Shown piece after piece: positions 15,639-23,563 of a stretch of 64,000 nucleotides of DNA. The position numbers and the translations under genes were made by a program. Origin of the DNA: Amphibacillus xylanus NBRC 15112. Lineage in GTDB: Bacteria > Bacillota > Bacilli > Bacillales > Amphibacillaceae. Below the pieces are notes generated by a model. The model had not been told where the DNA came from. It made no database searches and saw only the letters and a list, made by a program, of their open reading frames with translations. How positions within the stretch are numbered: position 1 is the stretch's first letter; each line of letters begins with the position of its first letter. The stretch covers positions 1,736,001 to 1,800,000 of the forward strand of contig NC_018704.1 of NCBI RefSeq assembly GCF_000307165.1, written 5' to 3'.

Positions 15639-16412
15639 TTAATACTGACCAAGCAATCCTTTACTTCTTGCGTACCGTTCGCAATACAAGTAAAAAGTGA
15701 GTCCTACGCCAACATAGAGGATAGCATTTGCTATTAAAACGATAAAATCTAACGAACTAAAATCTGTTAAGAAATAGTTTTCAACCATAATTTTCCGAAT
15801 CATATCTATCCCCTTAGTAAACGGGAGTGATAACTGTATCACTGATGAGGATACACTAATCATCGTTAATGCCGCTAAGACAAATTGAAAGATTTGTAAA
15901 AAAGCATGTATTTGTTTTAAGATGATTGTCAGCCCTGCAATTATAAATGATAAACCAAACATACTCGCACACGTTAAAATAAAAATTGGAATGATCGAGA
16001 TGAGATCAATATTTAACCATTCTCCACTTGTCAGCATCGATAAATACAAGAGAATAGTCACCATGATCGAATGTAGTATACATTCAGCTAGTAATCTAGC
16101 AGTGAGAGTCTTCCAGATACCACTTGGGGACATCCCTAATTGTTCAAAGGTCCCCCTCATCGATTCACTAACAATCTCATACCCCATGCCATTGACGATC
16201 ATCATCGCTAAATACCAAAAGATATAACTAGCAATTGTATACTGAATCGTAGTCGATTGAGTATCCGGATTCCCGATCAATTGAATACCGAAAAACATAC
16301 CGATAAAAATGATATAAACTGTTAGAAACAATGCAACAGTGTTAGGTGCGTAACGCTTCATTTCAATTATTTGTTTTCGAAAGTTAGCTTGAAACAGATG
16401 AATCAAGTTCAT
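15639..16412 (-). CDS. ABC-2 type transporter permease
   Basis: The 257-residue protein has six hydrophobic segments and the layout of ABC-2 permeases such as the daunorubicin or NatB types (EIVSESMRGTFEQLGMSPSGIW in the cytoplasmic loop). Its first 29 bases overlap the end of the ATPase gene, so the two subunits are coupled and form one exporter. The substrate is unknown. Confidence 0.87.
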   Translation of the reverse strand: MNLIHLFQANFRKQIIEMKRYAPNTVALFLTVYIIFIGMFFGIQLIGNPDTQSTTIQYTIASYIFWYLAMMIVNGMGYEIVSESMRGTFEQLGMSPSGIWKTLTARLLAECILHSIMVTILLYLSMLTSGEWLNIDLISIIPIFILTCASMFGLSFIIAGLTIILKQIHAFLQIFQFVLAALTMISVSSSVIQLSLPFTKGIDMIRKIMVENYFLTDFSSLDFIVLIANAILYVGVGLTFYLYCERYARSKGLLGQY

Positions 16413-17373
16413 AATCCGCTTCCCCCTTGATAATCTTCATAAATACTTGTTCAAAATTAATTAGATTACGATCGATATTTTCTACTGTCGTCCCGTCTTG
16501 CTTCAAGATATCAAAAACTTGATAAATTTGATCAGGACTTAATAACTCAACGACTAGATTTGGTTTTACTTGATTAGCATCATATGAATAACTAGGAAAA
16601 CATGCATTTAGTTGAGCTAGTTGTTGTTCGGATAATGGTTCACCCAACGTAATCGAATATTGACGCGCATTGAATAATTCCATCAATTCTTCAACACGAT
16701 TATCTGTTACCACTTTTCCATGATTAATAATAATGACCCGCTCACATACTGCCTGGATTACACCCATATCATGTGAACTAATAATTATTGTGCGCTCTTC
16801 ATTCTCAACAATCTGTTTTAAAATATCCCGAACTTCATAGCTTGTTTCAACATCAAGACCAAGCGTTGGTTCATCTAGTAAAATGATGTCAGTATCAGCA
16901 AGCATTGCTACTGCAATTGCTAGTTTTTGTTGCATACCGCGCGATAAGCGATTAACAAGTTCATTCTCCTTATCTTTAAGGTGGAACAATTCTAATAAAT
17001 GATCAATCTTTGGTTGAATTTGTTTTCTCGACTTGCCTCTGTTTCCTGCAAAATACTCAAGATTTTCTCGTACTGTTAAACGCCAATAAAGATTCCGATT
17101 CCCTTCTAAAACAGCACTAATATGATTAAGCGCTTTTAACCGATGTCTGTTATTATCAAGGCCATTAACAATAATTTTGCCTTCATCCATTTTCAACAAA
17201 CCACAAATCATCTTAATTGTTGTCGTTTTCCCCGCACCATTTGGTCCAAGTAGACCAACAATTTCACCCTTATGTACTTGAAACGAAATATTATCGACTG
17301 CCTTAACTACTGAATCGCCTTTTCTCTTTTTGTAGGACTTTTTAACATTTTCAACTCGAACAATTGGCTCCAT
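16384..17373 (-). CDS. ABC-2 transporter ATP-binding protein
   Basis: The 329-residue protein has Walker A GPNGAGKTTT (residues about 42-51), the signature LSRGMQQKLAIA, Walker B IILLDEP and the H-loop SSHDMG. The C-terminal 90 residues form the extra domain seen in DrrA/NatA-like exporters. It forms an exporter with the overlapping permease gene. A phased GTGCGAA array lies 150-260 bases upstream of the start. Confidence 0.92.
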   Translation of the reverse strand: MEPIVRVENVKKSYKKRKGDSVVKAVDNISFQVHKGEIVGLLGPNGAGKTTTIKMICGLLKMDEGKIIVNGLDNNRHRLKALNHISAVLEGNRNLYWRLTVRENLEYFAGNRGKSRKQIQPKIDHLLELFHLKDKENELVNRLSRGMQQKLAIAVAMLADTDIILLDEPTLGLDVETSYEVRDILKQIVENEERTIIISSHDMGVIQAVCERVIIINHGKVVTDNRVEELMELFNARQYSITLGEPLSEQQLAQLNACFPSYSYDANQVKPNLVVELLSPDQIYQVFDILKQDGTTVENIDRNLINFEQVFMKIIKGEADYELDSSVSS

Positions 17374-17523
17374 CTCATCACCTCTCTAGAAATTGTAGCT
17401 AAATTATAACCTGAATTTTCAATATAATATACCGACTTGAGATTTAATTCTTCTCAGTATTAAGGCGGAGAAATAAGAAAATAGATACTACTTTTTATAA
17501 AAAATGAAATATTTTACATTATG

Positions 17524-17633
17524 GTGTGAACGCACTACTAGATAGTGCGAAATTGTTTAATTGAGTGCGATCGCTCTACAAAGTAGTGCGAAATTCCAGA
17601 TTTGGGTGCGAACGCACTACTTTATAGTGCGAA
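17524..17633 (+). repeat. Phased GTGCGAA array B (6 units, 20/21-bp period)
   Basis: Cores begin at 17524 (GTGTGAA), 17545, 17565 (GTGCGAT), 17586, 17606 and 17627, so spacing is 21, 20, 21, 20 and 21 bases. The pattern can be read as a 41-bp imperfect repeat whose first half carries GTGCGAACGCACTA-like palindromes and whose second half carries GTGCGAAATT. It occupies the space between the ABC exporter start and the terminator of the Xis-like gene. The rest of this gap (17374-17523) is AT-rich and must contain the ABC promoter, which I cannot place with certainty. Confidence 0.87.
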
Positions 17634-17642
17634 CAGATAAAA

Positions 17643-17672
17643 AATCACCTACTAAATTAGTAGCAGGTGATT
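17643..17672 (-). terminator. Terminator of the rluD-type/Xis-like operon
   Basis: AATCACCT-ACTA / TAGT-AGGTGATT stem with one bulge; on the minus strand a run of Ts follows. Confidence 0.75.
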
Positions 17673-17676
17673 GTAA

Positions 17677-17907
17677 TTAGTCCTCATCTTTTACATCAGG
17701 ACTTTCAGGTATTGGTTCAGATAAAATTTCTTCAATTAATTGTCGATAATTCTCTAACTGTTTAAAATGTGTTTCAAACTGATTCGTATTAACTAAGTAC
17801 TGTTCACCATCATGAACAGCACGAATTTTTCGTTCAAAGATTAATTGTCTCACTTCACGTTCAGAGATATCCAAGTATTCTGCCGCTTCTGGAATCGAAA
17901 CATACAT
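17677..17907 (-). CDS. Excisionase-like HTH protein (helix-turn-helix 17 type)
   Basis: The 76-residue protein has the MerR/Xis-like fold YVSIPEAAEYLDISEREVRQLIFERKIRAVHDGEQYLVN, followed by an acidic tail. Proteins of this type bind DNA. No phage or integrase gene is near, so it is more likely a chromosomal regulator than an excisionase. It starts one base after the stop codon of the pseudouridine synthase gene and is cotranscribed with it. Confidence 0.78.
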   Translation of the reverse strand: MYVSIPEAAEYLDISEREVRQLIFERKIRAVHDGEQYLVNTNQFETHFKQLENYRQLIEEILSEPIPESPDVKDED

Positions 17908-17908
17908 C

Positions 17909-18769
17909 TTACTTTACCTTAAATTGCTTAGGTCTAGGTGCTTCAAAACGAACGAGCTTCTTAGTAGTCGGATGCTTAAATGCTAAAACTGATGCATGTA
18001 GCCCAAGGCGACCAATTGGATTTCCAGTCGCACCATATAGCTTATCACCGACAATGGGATGATTAATTTCTGCAAGCTGAACCCGAATTTGATTTTTCCG
18101 TCCAGTTTCTAAATTAACTTTTAATAAAGAATACTGACTTCCAGACCGTATGACACTATAATGTAGAACTGCCTCTTTCGCACCTTCTGCATTCGGCGTC
18201 ACATATACTTTGTGCGTCTTTGTTTCCTTCAGCCATGACTTAATCGTACCTTCTTTTTGTTCCACTTTCCCTTCCACATAAGCAAGGTAAGTTCGTTCTT
18301 CAACAACATCATGCCAATTTTTCTGCAACGCATATTTTGTATGCTCATTTTTTGCAAAAACAATGACACCAGAAGTATCACGATCTAAGCGATGGACGAT
18401 AAAAATTCGTGCTTTAGGATCCTGTTGTCGCACGTAGGCCATTAGTTCACGATATGCAGTCCGCTGACGATCATGACGTTGAGAAGCCATTGTTAATAAG
18501 CCCGCTTCTTTATTGATTACGATCAAATCATCATCTTCATATAAAATCTCGACTCCTTTTAATGCATGAATCAATGGCGCTTCCTTGAGCACATCTACTT
18601 GCTGATTCGGTAATAATATAGCATTAAACTTCGTCTCCTGCTTCCCATCAACGAGAACTTGACCTCGCTTTAAAACACCCTTGACATAATTTCGACCACG
18701 ATCAATCTTTGTTAATAAAAACGGCAGTAACTCAGTCTTTTCTGTTACACGAAATGTTTGTTTATTCAT
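17909..18769 (-). CDS. RluA/RluD-family RNA pseudouridine synthase
   Basis: The 286-residue protein has an N-terminal S4-like segment and the catalytic motif VHRLDRDTSGVIVFAKN, whose Asp attacks the uridine. LETGRKNQIRVQL and HPIVGDKLYG are also family motifs. It modifies uridines in rRNA or tRNA; the exact target cannot be read from sequence. GGAG lies 4-5 bases before the ATG. The gene followed an acetyltransferase gene by 15 bases before an insertion sequence split the latter, so its transcription may now depend on the IS or a local promoter. Confidence 0.9.
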   Translation of the reverse strand: MNKQTFRVTEKTELLPFLLTKIDRGRNYVKGVLKRGQVLVDGKQETKFNAILLPNQQVDVLKEAPLIHALKGVEILYEDDDLIVINKEAGLLTMASQRHDRQRTAYRELMAYVRQQDPKARIFIVHRLDRDTSGVIVFAKNEHTKYALQKNWHDVVEERTYLAYVEGKVEQKEGTIKSWLKETKTHKVYVTPNAEGAKEAVLHYSVIRSGSQYSLLKVNLETGRKNQIRVQLAEINHPIVGDKLYGATGNPIGRLGLHASVLAFKHPTTKKLVRFEAPRPKQFKVK

Positions 18770-18784
18770 TCAACTCCAACTTTC

Positions 18785-18857
18785 TCATTCATTCATCTTC
18801 CATTCACTCTTTAACATACCATAAATCACATGATCAACAAAGCGATCATTCACCCAC
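18785..18857 (-). pseudogene. 3' fragment of the split GNAT acetyltransferase gene
   Basis: Directly left of the IS, the minus strand encodes WVNDRFVDHVIYGMLKSEW followed by KMNE and a stop codon at 18785-18787. This is the typical C-terminal end of RimJ/RimL-type acetyltransferases and fits exactly after CEWVN of the 5' fragment at 20465-20956 when the IS and one copy of the direct repeat are removed. Confidence 0.9.
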
Positions 18858-20464
18858 GTTTGAGTCAAGTATTTGTAGGCAATTTTTCTACGTTAATAAT
18901 GAAAGCGGATTCATCATTTTAAGGTGACCCCTTGATAAAGTTTTTGCCTTTTTTAAAAACCAGATAACTCCTTTAACACGTTGTATATCGGAATATTTGC
19001 CTTTCCTTTTAGGTACATAAGATTGTCTCTGGTAACCTGACCAATGGTTCTTTTAACCTTTTCTTTATAATGTCTTGGTGGTTTCTTTTCCAGCTCGATT
19101 TCTGTCCATTTATCTATTCGCCCGAATAAAGTCTTTAGGGACAAATTATCCAAGAAGGCCACTAATGCAGTGCCCATGGCACTTACACCTTTATCCGACC
19201 AACTACGGCCATTTTTTAGTCTTTTGGCAAACACACTCATGGTTCCCTCTGCGCTTCCCATTGGACGCATACCAGTTGTATCAATTCCCTGTTCTTTTAA
19301 CCATATTCTATAATCTCCCAATGCTTCTGGATATTTTTCTAATTGGCGGATAAACGACACAAGTCGTTCCTCCTTCTCCTCATCCTCAAGCGTTCCTACG
19401 GCACTGTTAAGCTCTGTTAAGAACGTTTTGTATTTGTATGCCGCAAGGGCTTTACGAATGGACCGATAACGAGGATGCTTGCTGAATATACTCTTAACCT
19501 CTCGTGCCACATGAAAGCGATCAAGAGAAAAGAATACACGACCTTTAAAATACTCACGACAGGATGTAATCCAGTTGGCACCATCTCCATTTATAACCAG
19601 CTTGTGAAAAGTCGGGTCATATTCGAAGTTTTCAATTAGAAAGTCCTCAAAAGCCTCCCAAAAGGGTTGCTTTCCTTTGTGAATAAAATGACGTTTGTTC
19701 TTAAGGCTAACCCGTTTTCCATTGACTTCCCATCCTTGATGGACAGCTGCTATTTTCTCTTCTTTTCCCTTTTTCCATTTACCTTGGCGTTTTACAAATA
19801 AACCATCTACTTCTACAAATAAGACGGGTTGGAGTATAGGTTCACGCTTTTTAGGTTTACACGTAACCTCTAATAGGTGTTGACGAATTGCCTCATGACT
19901 GATAACCCGGTAACCTAATAGAGTTTGTAATGTATTAGCTGCATTTCGATAGGAGCGACCCTTAACAGCTAGCTCAATGGCAGCTTCCTCAATCAATGGA
20001 CTAAAAGAACCGGCCTCCTCAAACTCTAGATAACGATCAAGAAGATAGACATATTCCCCAGTTGATCGGTCAAGGTAATAATTGCGATATAATTCAATCT
20101 CACCAAAGAGACTAGCTATATTAAACTTTCTTTTATCAATAAGACGATAGCGCTTTTTATCACGTTCATCGGCAATCTGTTGGTCCATATCCTCCAAGAC
20201 CTGTTTCATAACGAAACCAAAGGTTTCTTGTAATTGTCTCCAAACCAATTGCTCAATTTGTTTTAAATTTGGGTATTTTATGATATTCTTTTCCATGAGG
20301 GATTCTCCTTTCGGTAATGGTGTTTTAGTAGACTATCATTTTACCAAGGAGTGTCCCTTTTTTCATGACTTTTGCTTTGTTTCCTACCGCGCTATCGCTT
20401 GCTGGCCCCTTCACTTAGTGAAGGGGTTAATATATTTTTGCGCCCACAATAATTTTACTCATAC
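18858..20464 (-). mobile_element. ISLre2-type insertion sequence (about 1.6 kb)
   Basis: Imperfect terminal repeats of about 23 bases, GTTTGAGTCAAGTATTTG at 18858 and GTATGAGTAAAATTATTG read inward from 20464, enclose one transposase gene. A 12-base direct repeat TCATTCACCCAC is present on both sides (18846-18857 and 20466-20477); the family is known for 9-bp duplications, so three of the bases may be chance. A perfect hairpin CCCCTTCACT / AGTGAAGGGG lies at about 20406-20426, upstream of the transposase. The element splits an acetyltransferase gene. Confidence 0.88.
18953..20296 (-). CDS. ISLre2-family transposase (UPF0236)
   Basis: The 447-residue protein matches the UPF0236/ISLre2 type over its length: ASLFGEIELYRNYYLDRSTG near the start, LFVEVDGLFVKRQ and KLVINGDGANWI with catalytic aspartates, SLDRFHVAREV, and GSAEGTMSVFAKRLKNG with the terminal glutamate. 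The frame is complete, so the element may still be active. It lies in the same direction as the gene it interrupts and could supply read-through into the pseudouridine synthase gene. Confidence 0.93.
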   Translation of the reverse strand: MEKNIIKYPNLKQIEQLVWRQLQETFGFVMKQVLEDMDQQIADERDKKRYRLIDKRKFNIASLFGEIELYRNYYLDRSTGEYVYLLDRYLEFEEAGSFSPLIEEAAIELAVKGRSYRNAANTLQTLLGYRVISHEAIRQHLLEVTCKPKKREPILQPVLFVEVDGLFVKRQGKWKKGKEEKIAAVHQGWEVNGKRVSLKNKRHFIHKGKQPFWEAFEDFLIENFEYDPTFHKLVINGDGANWITSCREYFKGRVFFSLDRFHVAREVKSIFSKHPRYRSIRKALAAYKYKTFLTELNSAVGTLEDEEKEERLVSFIRQLEKYPEALGDYRIWLKEQGIDTTGMRPMGSAEGTMSVFAKRLKNGRSWSDKGVSAMGTALVAFLDNLSLKTLFGRIDKWTEIELEKKPPRHYKEKVKRTIGQVTRDNLMYLKGKANIPIYNVLKELSGF

Positions 20465-20956
20465 TTCATTCACCCACTCACATTGTCGTTTTGTTCCTTC
20501 ATAAACAAAATTCAGCTTTTCAGCTACTCCACGGCTCGCGAGATTTTCTTTTGCTGCTCTAAGCTCAATTCGATTTAAACCAAAATGATTAAAACCATAA
20601 TCAATCAAGACACGCGTTGCCTTAGTCATCACACCTTTTCGAACAAATGGTGCACCTAGCCAATAGCCAATCTCTGCGTTCTTATTCGTCCAATTGATTT
20701 GGTTATAACCAACTAAACCGGCCATTTGATCATCAACCAAAATCACAGCAACAAATGTATTCTGTTCCGCATTACTACGAACTGATTGCTCAACAAAAGC
20801 TTTCGTATCAGCAGCACTTTTTGTCATATCAACAAAATGTAAATATGTTCGCAAATGCTCTCTTGATTTATCAATCATCTCATACAGTGCATTCGCATCA
20901 CCCAGCTCTAAAGGCTTTAATGCTAACCCAGGTTCAATCTCAAACTTAAACATCAT
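20465..20956 (-). pseudogene. 5' part of a RimJ/RimL-type GNAT acetyltransferase gene, split by the IS
   Basis: The reading frame 20459-20956 gives 165 residues with the GNAT pattern (AEIGYWLGAPFVRKGVMTKA, acetyl-CoA loop; FGLNRIELRAAKENLASRGVAEKLNF). The last residues EV and the stop come from the direct repeat edge and the IS. The missing C-terminal about 20 residues lie at 18785-18857. Joined, the protein would be about 184 residues, the usual length for YdaF/RimL-like proteins. The truncated product may be inactive, since the lost part is the final beta strand region. The joined gene would have preceded the pseudouridine synthase gene in one operon. Confidence 0.9.
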
Positions 20957-21034
20957 GATTCCCCCAACTCCTTAGCTTTTAAACAATTATAAACCAATTC
21001 AAGCCAATACGTTAGCTTTTTAATAAAAACTTTC

Positions 21035-22213
21035 TTAAGATTTTTTCATCAATAATCGTGGAGCTGAAAGTCTAATACCGATTGCGCCAAGTGGTGCTGT
21101 AACGACAATTGATAAAACAGCAATCGCTAAAATTACACCACCAGATTCTAGACCAGCTGTCAAAGGTAATGAACCAATCGCAGCTTGAACTGTTGCTTTT
21201 GGTAAATAGGCAATGATACAGAAAACTCGCTCTTTAAAAGAAAGATTCGTATTTGCCGTCGCTATCAAGACCCCAAGGCTACGTGCAACTAAACCTACTA
21301 AGATAATGACAAGCCCAATTACCCCTGCCTCTAGCGCCAGTTGGATATTCACCTCTGCACCAACAAGTGTAAATAAGATTATTTGGGCAAACACCCAAAT
21401 AGCAGCTAAACTAATCGAGAACTGCTTTGCATATTTAGGCTCACGATCTAAGATTACAAAACCTAAAACCATCACACCTAATAAACTTGCTAACTCTAGT
21501 TTCTCACCTATGTAAAAATATAAAACTGCAAATGTTAATAAAATTAACAATGACTCCGTTTGATTGAACGCTACACGTTTTGAACGCAATACCAACACTA
21601 TTATTAATGCAACAACGATACCTCCAACAATTCCACCAATAATCGTGTAAGGAATTTTTACAATCACGGATAAAATACTCTGTTCAACTCCAACAGCCGC
21701 TGATAAAAAGAAACTAAACAAAGTAATCGCAAACACATCATCAATTGAAGCACCAGCTAGTATTAACGTTGGAATCCCTTTATTTGTTCCATAGCCTGCT
21801 TCTTGTAATTCAATCATGCTCGGTACAACAACTGCTGGTGATACAGCAGCTAAGATAAACCCTAGCATCCCACCTTCAATCAAACTAAAATCAAGCAGAT
21901 AATAACTTGCTATCATCACTGAAAAACCCTCGAACAAGCATGGAATTAAGCTCATTTTCAAAGCAGGCAAACCAACCTTTTTTAAATTAGTACGTTGCAA
22001 ACCTAACCCTGCACGGATCAAAATAACAACTAAAGCAAAATGGCGTAAATCCTGAGATACAAGTAATAGGTTCGCATCTAATATGTTAAATAAATATGGT
22101 CCAAGAACAACACCAACAACTAACATGCCAATTAAACCTGGCAAACGGATATAACTAACAAGTTTTGCTGCAATAAAACCGATGATCAATAATAACATCA
22201 AACTTAGTAGCAT
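21035..22213 (-). CDS. Cation:proton antiporter (CPA family)
   Basis: The 392-residue protein has about 12 membrane segments and the pattern of monovalent cation/proton antiporters of the CPA type (GLIGMLVVGVVLGPYLFN at the start, ILAAVSPAVVVPSMI with the cation-site region, GASIDDVFAITLFSFFLSA with paired aspartates). It lacks the C-terminal RCK domain of KefB/KhtU, so Na+/H+ exchange is more likely than gated K+ efflux. GAGGTG precedes the ATG. It is preceded by the terminator of the DUF3169 gene and is probably transcribed alone. Confidence 0.85.
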   Translation of the reverse strand: MLLSLMLLLIIGFIAAKLVSYIRLPGLIGMLVVGVVLGPYLFNILDANLLLVSQDLRHFALVVILIRAGLGLQRTNLKKVGLPALKMSLIPCLFEGFSVMIASYYLLDFSLIEGGMLGFILAAVSPAVVVPSMIELQEAGYGTNKGIPTLILAGASIDDVFAITLFSFFLSAAVGVEQSILSVIVKIPYTIIGGIVGGIVVALIIVLVLRSKRVAFNQTESLLILLTFAVLYFYIGEKLELASLLGVMVLGFVILDREPKYAKQFSISLAAIWVFAQIILFTLVGAEVNIQLALEAGVIGLVIILVGLVARSLGVLIATANTNLSFKERVFCIIAYLPKATVQAAIGSLPLTAGLESGGVILAIAVLSIVVTAPLGAIGIRLSAPRLLMKKS

Positions 22214-22244
22214 AAGAACACCTCAATTACAATAAGTTAAGAAA

Positions 22245-22288
22245 AGCTCTGACAAAGTACAGATTATCTGATTTACTTTATCAGAGCT
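22245..22288 (-). terminator. Terminator after the DUF3169 gene
   Basis: AGCTCTGA / TCAGAGCT outer arms with AAAGTA / TTACTTT inside; TTTTCTTAACTTATT follows on the minus strand. Confidence 0.7.
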
Positions 22289-22328
22289 AGTTTTACTAAA
22301 AAAAATTTGTAAAACATCATATTTATAA

Positions 22329-23060
22329 TCAAACAAAAGTTTGAAATTTACTATATTTCTTCGAGTAATAAAAATAAACAATCGATTGAATTAACCACAA
22401 TAGACCAACCGTTAGCATCGGAGCATTTCCCATATCAAAATACATTTTCAAAGCAAGTGTCAAGCCAAATGCGACAATAAAAGTATACTCCATAAACTTA
22501 AAAGTATGGTATGTCACTTGATACACTTGATTTTTCTCACTTTCATCTAAGCTTTCAAAATACGTTTTATTAAACTTTATCGAAGTCGGGTCACCCTGCT
22601 TCATTGGGTCTTTTGCTTGAATAAGCCGGATAATTTTCACTTCATTCATTGAACCAGGTAAAATAGTGACCAGAAATACTAATATTGAGATGATAAAGTA
22701 TCGATTACTAAAATCGAAAGCTAATCCAGCGCTTAAAAAATTTAGGATTAAATATAGTCGATTGAATAACAGACCTTTATATAACAAGCGTTCTAACGCT
22801 TCACTGTGTAGATCATCATCAACATCAATCGTCTCATCTCTCATATTAATTATCTTTTTTGCTGACTGGATCCAGTAAACCGTCGGTAAAAAGAAGATGA
22901 TGACAACCGCAATTTGAATATACAAGCTATATTCTATTAGAAAATCAAAATTTATTGTTACTCGATTTACGAAGAAAAACAAGATTGATAGTCCAACACC
23001 AGTAATTGCCCCAAATCCCATTAACTTTAACATTTTTAATTGATCACGTTTCTTTTGACT
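22329..23060 (-). CDS. DUF3169-like membrane protein
   Basis: The start ATG 23060 lies 7 bases after AGGAGG, inside the end of the Xre gene, so the two genes overlap by 17 bases. The 243-residue product has six predicted membrane segments and a middle cytoplasmic stretch (RLIQAKDPMKQGDPTSIKFNKTYFESLDESEKNQ) as in DUF3169 proteins. Such genes are commonly coupled to a small Xre regulator, as here. No function is established. Confidence 0.75.
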   Translation of the reverse strand, partial: SQKKRDQLKMLKLMGFGAITGVGLSILFFFVNRVTINFDFLIEYSLYIQIAVVIIFFLPTVYWIQSAKKIINMRDETIDVDDDLHSEALERLLYKGLLFNRLYLILNFLSAGLAFDFSNRYFIISILVFLVTILPGSMNEVKIIRLIQAKDPMKQGDPTSIKFNKTYFESLDESEKNQVYQVTYHTFKFMEYTFIVAFGLTLALKMYFDMGNAPMLTVGLLWLIQSIVYFYYSKKYSKFQTFV

Positions 23061-23268
23061 CATTTTCATCCTCCTCATAATTAAAGATATCTTCAACCTT
23101 TACTCCGCACACTTGCGCAAGCTTCAGTGCCAATGTGACAGATGGTGAATAGTCTCCACGCTCTATTAAACTAATCGTTTGTCGTGATACGCCAACACGT
23201 TTACCCATCTCCGCCTGATTTAGACCTAACTTTGCTCGATACATTTTCAACTGATTGTAAAGCGGCAT
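23044..23268 (-). CDS. Small Xre-family HTH regulator
   Basis: The 74-residue protein is a single Cro/CI-type helix-turn-helix (KLGLNQAEMGKRVGVSRQTISLIERGDYSPSVTLALKLAQVCG). It overlaps the membrane protein gene. Two inverted repeats with the same half-site, TTGACAA and TTGTCAA, lie 36-90 bases upstream and are probably its operators. Confidence 0.9.
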   Translation of the reverse strand: MPLYNQLKMYRAKLGLNQAEMGKRVGVSRQTISLIERGDYSPSVTLALKLAQVCGVKVEDIFNYEEDENESKET

Positions 23269-23303
23269 TTGCTTAACCTCCTATGACAATATAATTAGTC
23301 ATA

Positions 23304-23356
23304 TTGACAAGTTTAATTGTCAACCACAGATTACCACATGACAAATAAAGTTGTCA
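23304..23356 (-). promoter_or_regulatory. Probable operators of the Xre regulator
   Basis: TTGACAA-6-TTGTCAA at 23304-23323 and TGACAA-6-TTGTCA at 23339-23356 share half-site and spacer; their centres are 34 bases apart, roughly three helical turns. They lie upstream of the Xre gene on the minus strand. Confidence 0.6.
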
Positions 23357-23477
23357 AACTTTATTTGAGAACTTTTCTTTAATTCTGAAAAACCCCAATA
23401 ATTTCCAATTTTAATTCATGTCAAAATTTAATAGTTGACATTCAATTTATGATATGTTCTAATAAAAAATAGTTATC

Positions 23478-23510
23478 GAGGTTGTTACTGTTTTAAACAG
23501 GCTATACTTG
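23478..23510 (+). promoter_or_regulatory. RAT-like antiterminator site upstream of licT
   Basis: GGTTGTTACTG...CAGGCTATACT resembles the ribonucleic antiterminator bound by BglG/LicT proteins. It lies in the leader of the licT gene and would allow autoregulation. Unlike the site at 24414, I see no convincing overlapping terminator. Confidence 0.65.
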
Positions 23511-23563
23511 ATAGACACATTTATTAGCTAGCTGATTTGGTTTATTATGAGGAGAATAGCTTT

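Noticed and set aside
17524-17633. A CRISPR array
   Set aside because: The repeated core is only 7-12 bases, the period is 20-21 bases and no spacer-length unique segments or cas genes are present.
17677-17907. A prophage or integrative element marked by the Xis-like HTH gene
   Set aside because: No integrase, attachment repeats or phage genes are nearby, and the gene is coupled to a pseudouridine synthase.
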